Source of the DNA: Candidatus Gastranaerophilales bacterium
GTDB lineage: Bacteria; Cyanobacteriota; Vampirovibrionia; Gastranaerophilales; Gastranaerophilaceae
Length of the DNA stretch: 7,998 nucleotides
Assembly (NCBI GenBank): GCA_947628355.1
Contig: CANQZO010000083.1
Coordinates: 1 to 7,998 of the forward strand
Direction of reading: 5' to 3'
The notes beneath the pieces were generated by a model that did not search any database, was not told where the DNA came from, and saw only the letters and a list, made by a program, of their open reading frames with translations. Shown one piece after another: positions 5,801-7,998 of the stretch (position 1 is its first letter; every line of letters starts with the position of its first letter). The position numbers were made by a program, and so were the translations under genes.

Positions 5801-6897
5801 TGGCTAATCTGCCCGAGTTTAACGATATCGCCGATAAAAATATTTTTCAAAGTATTATGCAGGATAAATTTGCCCGCATTGCGTTTTATATTCTTGTTTT
5901 TCTTTATATATCGGTCTTTCTGGCTTCTTTTATAAGTCCGTATTCTAAAGAATATTCAAATCGCAATAAGGCATATGCACCGCCCTCTAAAATATATATT
6001 ATTAACGAAAAAGGCAGACTTTGCGCGCCTTATACATATAATTACATCCGCAGTTTTGATAAAGAAACTTACGATACCAAGTATACAGAAGATAGGGCTC
6101 ATAAATACAAAGTTAAATATTTTGCAAAAGGCGGTAAATATAAATTATTCGGGATAATTCCCTGCCAAAGACACTTTTATGATGTGGAAAAAGGCGGTGA
6201 ACTTTATCTTTTGGGAACGGATATTAACGGCCGTGATAACTTTTCAAGACTTTTATACGGCGGGCAGATTTCACTTACAATAGGATTTTTGGCACTGTTG
6301 GTATCTTTCCCGCTCGGGATGATTTACGGCGGAATTTCGGGTTATTTTGGCGGTAAAACTGATTTTATTATGATGAGGATAGCTGAAGCAATAATGTCTA
6401 TACCGAGTTTTTACCTTTTAATAATTCTTGCCGCAATATTACCCGCTAATATGACAAGTGTTCAGCGATTTGCGCTTATTGTTGTTATTCTTGCATTAAT
6501 CGGCTGGGCGGGATTTTCAAGGGTAGTAAGAGGTATGGTGCTTTCTATCAAAAAAAGAGAATTTGTAACTGCCTCTGAGGCAATGGGCGCTTCTGCTTTC
6601 AGGACAATTGTTTTTCATATTCTGCCTCAAACGCTTAGCTATGTTATTGTTGCAATGACCTTAAGCGTGCCGTCTTATATTTTATCGGAATCGGGATTAA
6701 GTTTTTTGGGGCTGGGTATTCAACAGCCCGACGCAAGCTGGGGTAATATGCTGAAAGAAGCTCAAGAGTTTGCTAATATCATTTCACGTCCTTGGCTTTT
6801 GACCCCCGGTTTTTTAATTTTTGTTGCAGTTTTAGCCTTTAATGTGATTGGTGATACAATTAGAGATGCAGTGGATCCTAACAGCAGAGAAAGATAA
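5800..6897 (+). CDS. DppC/OppC-type ABC transporter permease with a large periplasmic insert
   Basis: The second membrane subunit of the peptide/nickel-type importer, pairing with the product of 4832-5800. Its ATG overlaps the previous stop codon as TAATG. It has 365 residues, some 60-70 more than typical DppC. The first helix is at about 26-46. Residues about 60-135 form an extra soluble stretch, predicted outside the membrane, before the family signature LLGTDINGRDNFSRLLYGG (138-156). Helices follow at about 157-178, 190-213, 223-247, 277-297 and 335-352. The EAA loop lies at about 254-280 (EFVTASEAMGASAFRTIV). The carboxyl end contains GDTIRDAVDPNSRER, as expected. To my recollection a comparable insert occurs in DppC-like proteins of some other phyla, so it is a subfamily trait rather than an assembly error. 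The reading frame is continuous throughout. Confidence 0.92.
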   Translation: MANLPEFNDIADKNIFQSIMQDKFARIAFYILVFLYISVFLASFISPYSKEYSNRNKAYAPPSKIYIINEKGRLCAPYTYNYIRSFDKETYDTKYTEDRAHKYKVKYFAKGGKYKLFGIIPCQRHFYDVEKGGELYLLGTDINGRDNFSRLLYGGQISLTIGFLALLVSFPLGMIYGGISGYFGGKTDFIMMRIAEAIMSIPSFYLLIILAAILPANMTSVQRFALIVVILALIGWAGFSRVVRGMVLSIKKREFVTASEAMGASAFRTIVFHILPQTLSYVIVAMTLSVPSYILSESGLSFLGLGIQQPDASWGNMLKEAQEFANIISRPWLLTPGFLIFVAVLAFNVIGDTIRDAVDPNSRER

Positions 6898-6901
6898 TTA
6901 A

Positions 6902-7615
6902 ATGACTAACTTTTTACACTATTTTCAAATTGCGGACGCTGATATTTTAATAAGAATATTAGTATCCATTATTCTTGGTTTTTCTATCGGTTTGGAGCGT
7001 GAACTTACAAACAAATCGGCAGGATTGAGAACTCAAATTATGGTTTGCCTCGGTTCTTGTATTTTTACGATTTTATCTATATACGGATTTTCAACGGCAG
7101 TAAGCCTTTATCCTATGGGTGATCCTGCCAGAGTCGCAGCTCAAATTATTACGGGTATTGGTTTTATCGGTGCGGGTACTGTTTTAAGACAAGGACTAAC
7201 TGTTACGGGGCTTACAACCGCTTCAACTCTTTGGATTGCCGCTGCTGTCGGAATGGCATGCGGCTGCGGCAAAATTAGTATCGCTGTTGTTTCTGCTATT
7301 CTGGCTATTGCTATTCTTGTTTTAATTCGTATTTTTGAGTTCAAAATATTACCGGGAAATCTTAAACACATGCGTAAAGTTAAACTGTCTTTTGTCTGCA
7401 AATATAGTGATTATGATGCGGTATATAAAAAACTTATTGATACCTTTCCCGAAATAATTGACTACAGTTACAAAACGGTAGATGATGAAGCCGATTATAT
7501 TAAAATATCGGCAAAAATATGCAGCTGCGATAAATCTCCCGTTTTGTGCATTTATAAAAAACTTGATGATATGAAAAATTTACATTCTGTTAGTGTTAAA
7601 GAGATTTTTGATTGA
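6902..7615 (+). CDS. MgtC/SapB-family membrane protein
   Basis: 237 residues, close to full-length Salmonella MgtC. The N-terminal half is hydrophobic, with helices at about 15-32, 45-68, 76-94, 100-120 and 125-146. It carries the family signatures GLERELTNKSAGLRT (30-44), GDPARVAAQIITGIGFIGAG (73-92) and VTGLTTASTLWIAAAVGMACG (a run from 101). The C-terminal part (about 157-237) is soluble and matches the position of the ACT-like domain in long MgtC proteins. MgtC is known for adaptation to low magnesium and for intracellular survival, acting on F1Fo ATP synthase in Salmonella; whether this homologue does so is unknown. The ATG is 4 nt after the DppC-like stop, so it is very likely in the same transcript. 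Its upstream ribosome site (GAGAAAG) is weak. An association with a peptide-type permease is not a pairing I recognise. Confidence 0.9.
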   Translation: MTNFLHYFQIADADILIRILVSIILGFSIGLERELTNKSAGLRTQIMVCLGSCIFTILSIYGFSTAVSLYPMGDPARVAAQIITGIGFIGAGTVLRQGLTVTGLTTASTLWIAAAVGMACGCGKISIAVVSAILAIAILVLIRIFEFKILPGNLKHMRKVKLSFVCKYSDYDAVYKKLIDTFPEIIDYSYKTVDDEADYIKISAKICSCDKSPVLCIYKKLDDMKNLHSVSVKEIFD

Positions 7616-7637
7616 TTATAAAAAAAAATGTTATAAT
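7608..7637 (+). promoter_or_regulatory. Predicted extended -10 promoter for the acyltransferase gene
   Basis: TGTTATAAT at 7629-7637 is a perfect extended -10 element (TGnTATAAT). TTGATT at 7608-7613 is a plausible -35 at 18-nt spacing and overlaps the stop codon of the MgtC-family gene. Transcription would start near 7644, leaving only about 13 nt before the ATG at 7657. The -10 also forms one arm of an AT-only inverted repeat, ATTATAA (7615-7621) with TTATAAT (7631-7637), which may be incidental. Confidence 0.6.
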
Positions 7638-7656
7638 TATATTGGTTAATTGAAGT

Positions 7657-7998
7657 ATGCAAAAGACAGAAAAATTATATTCCGATATTCCGCCGACAAG
7701 GCTGAGAAATCGTAAAGAAAAATTCAGAAAAGCTCACAATTATGCTTTTTGGACTTGGGTTGCCGATGTGGTATTATTTAGAATGCTCAGCCATAGATTT
7801 TATGCGCTTAGAATTAAAAATCTTGAAGCATTTAATGAAAAACGTGATAAAAACTTCCCGAGTATTATATATGCACCTCACATGAATTGGTGGGACGGGA
7901 TTGTAGGATATAACCTTATGCGCAGGGCTTTTAAGGTTAAACCGCGTATGATGATTGAAGAAATGAACAGATTTCCGCTGTTTTCATTAATAGGTGCA
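7657..7998 (+). CDS. PlsC-like 1-acyl-sn-glycerol-3-phosphate acyltransferase family protein (partial, N-terminal 114 residues)
   Basis: The reading frame is open from the ATG at 7657 to the right edge, so the gene is truncated by the window. The translation starts MQKTEKLYSDIPPTRLRNRK. It carries the HX4D acyltransferase catalytic motif as His75 and Asp80 in YAPHMNWWDG. A second block, MIEEMNRFPLFSLIGA (99-114), corresponds to the conserved family segment that ends in a Pro-hydrophobic-Phe run. These enzymes transfer an acyl chain to lysophosphatidic acid or related acceptors in the membrane. The exact acceptor cannot be told, because HX4D is shared by PlsC, lipid A and ornithine-lipid acyltransferases. 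The start is supported by the nearby extended -10 promoter, but no strong ribosome site is seen. An in-frame alternative start downstream would remove the basic N-terminus. Confidence 0.8.
   Translation, partial: MQKTEKLYSDIPPTRLRNRKEKFRKAHNYAFWTWVADVVLFRMLSHRFYALRIKNLEAFNEKRDKNFPSIIYAPHMNWWDGIVGYNLMRRAFKVKPRMMIEEMNRFPLFSLIGA

Noticed and set aside
7141..7401. Minus-strand open frame opposite the MgtC-family gene
   Set aside because: It is a shadow of a conserved membrane-protein coding frame and has no support of its own.
1..7998. CRISPR array, insertion sequence, tRNA, rRNA or phage genes
   Set aside because: I saw no regularly spaced repeats, transposase or integrase motifs, tRNA-like cloverleaf or rRNA sequence on either strand.

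Overview
The window is AT-rich bacterial DNA with two gene blocks pointing away from each other. The genes are tightly packed and no gap between them exceeds about 165 bases. The oxygen-sensitive class III ribonucleotide reductase points to an anaerobe or facultative anaerobe. The low G+C content (judged by eye, not counted) and the overall protein style would fit a gut-type lineage such as Gastranaerophilales/Melainabacteria or a low-GC Firmicute. That placement is a guess, because there is no rRNA or other marker here.

Left block, all on the minus strand, read from 4686 down to 1. It starts with two adjacent membrane-anchored AAA+ proteins separated by 5 nt. The first (300 aa) is a degenerate AAA+ domain that has lost most nucleotide-binding residues. 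The second (423 aa) has an intact Walker A. A 161-nt gap with a good promoter candidate follows, then nrdD (anaerobic ribonucleoside-triphosphate reductase, complete) and nrdG (its radical-SAM activase, cut by the left edge). NrdG installs the glycyl radical on NrdD, and NrdD makes dNTPs without oxygen.

Right block, all on the plus strand, 4832 to the end. It holds two DppB/DppC-type ABC permease subunits that overlap by 1 nt, then an MgtC/SapB-family membrane protein 4 nt downstream, then the start of a PlsC-like acyltransferase cut by the right edge, which has its own promoter candidate. No solute-binding protein or ABC ATPase is visible, so the transporter is incomplete within the window.

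The 145-nt divergent gap (4687-4831) carries a perfect 8-bp-arm palindrome and a promoter for the permease genes so close to their start codon that the mRNA may be leaderless.

The least ordinary item is the AAA+ pair. The two proteins align without gaps from the P-loop to the arginine fingers. One keeps the P-loop, and the other has lost the P-loop Ser/Thr, the first Walker B Asp and the sensor-1 Asn but keeps both arginines. This suggests a heteromeric membrane AAA+ machine of unknown job.
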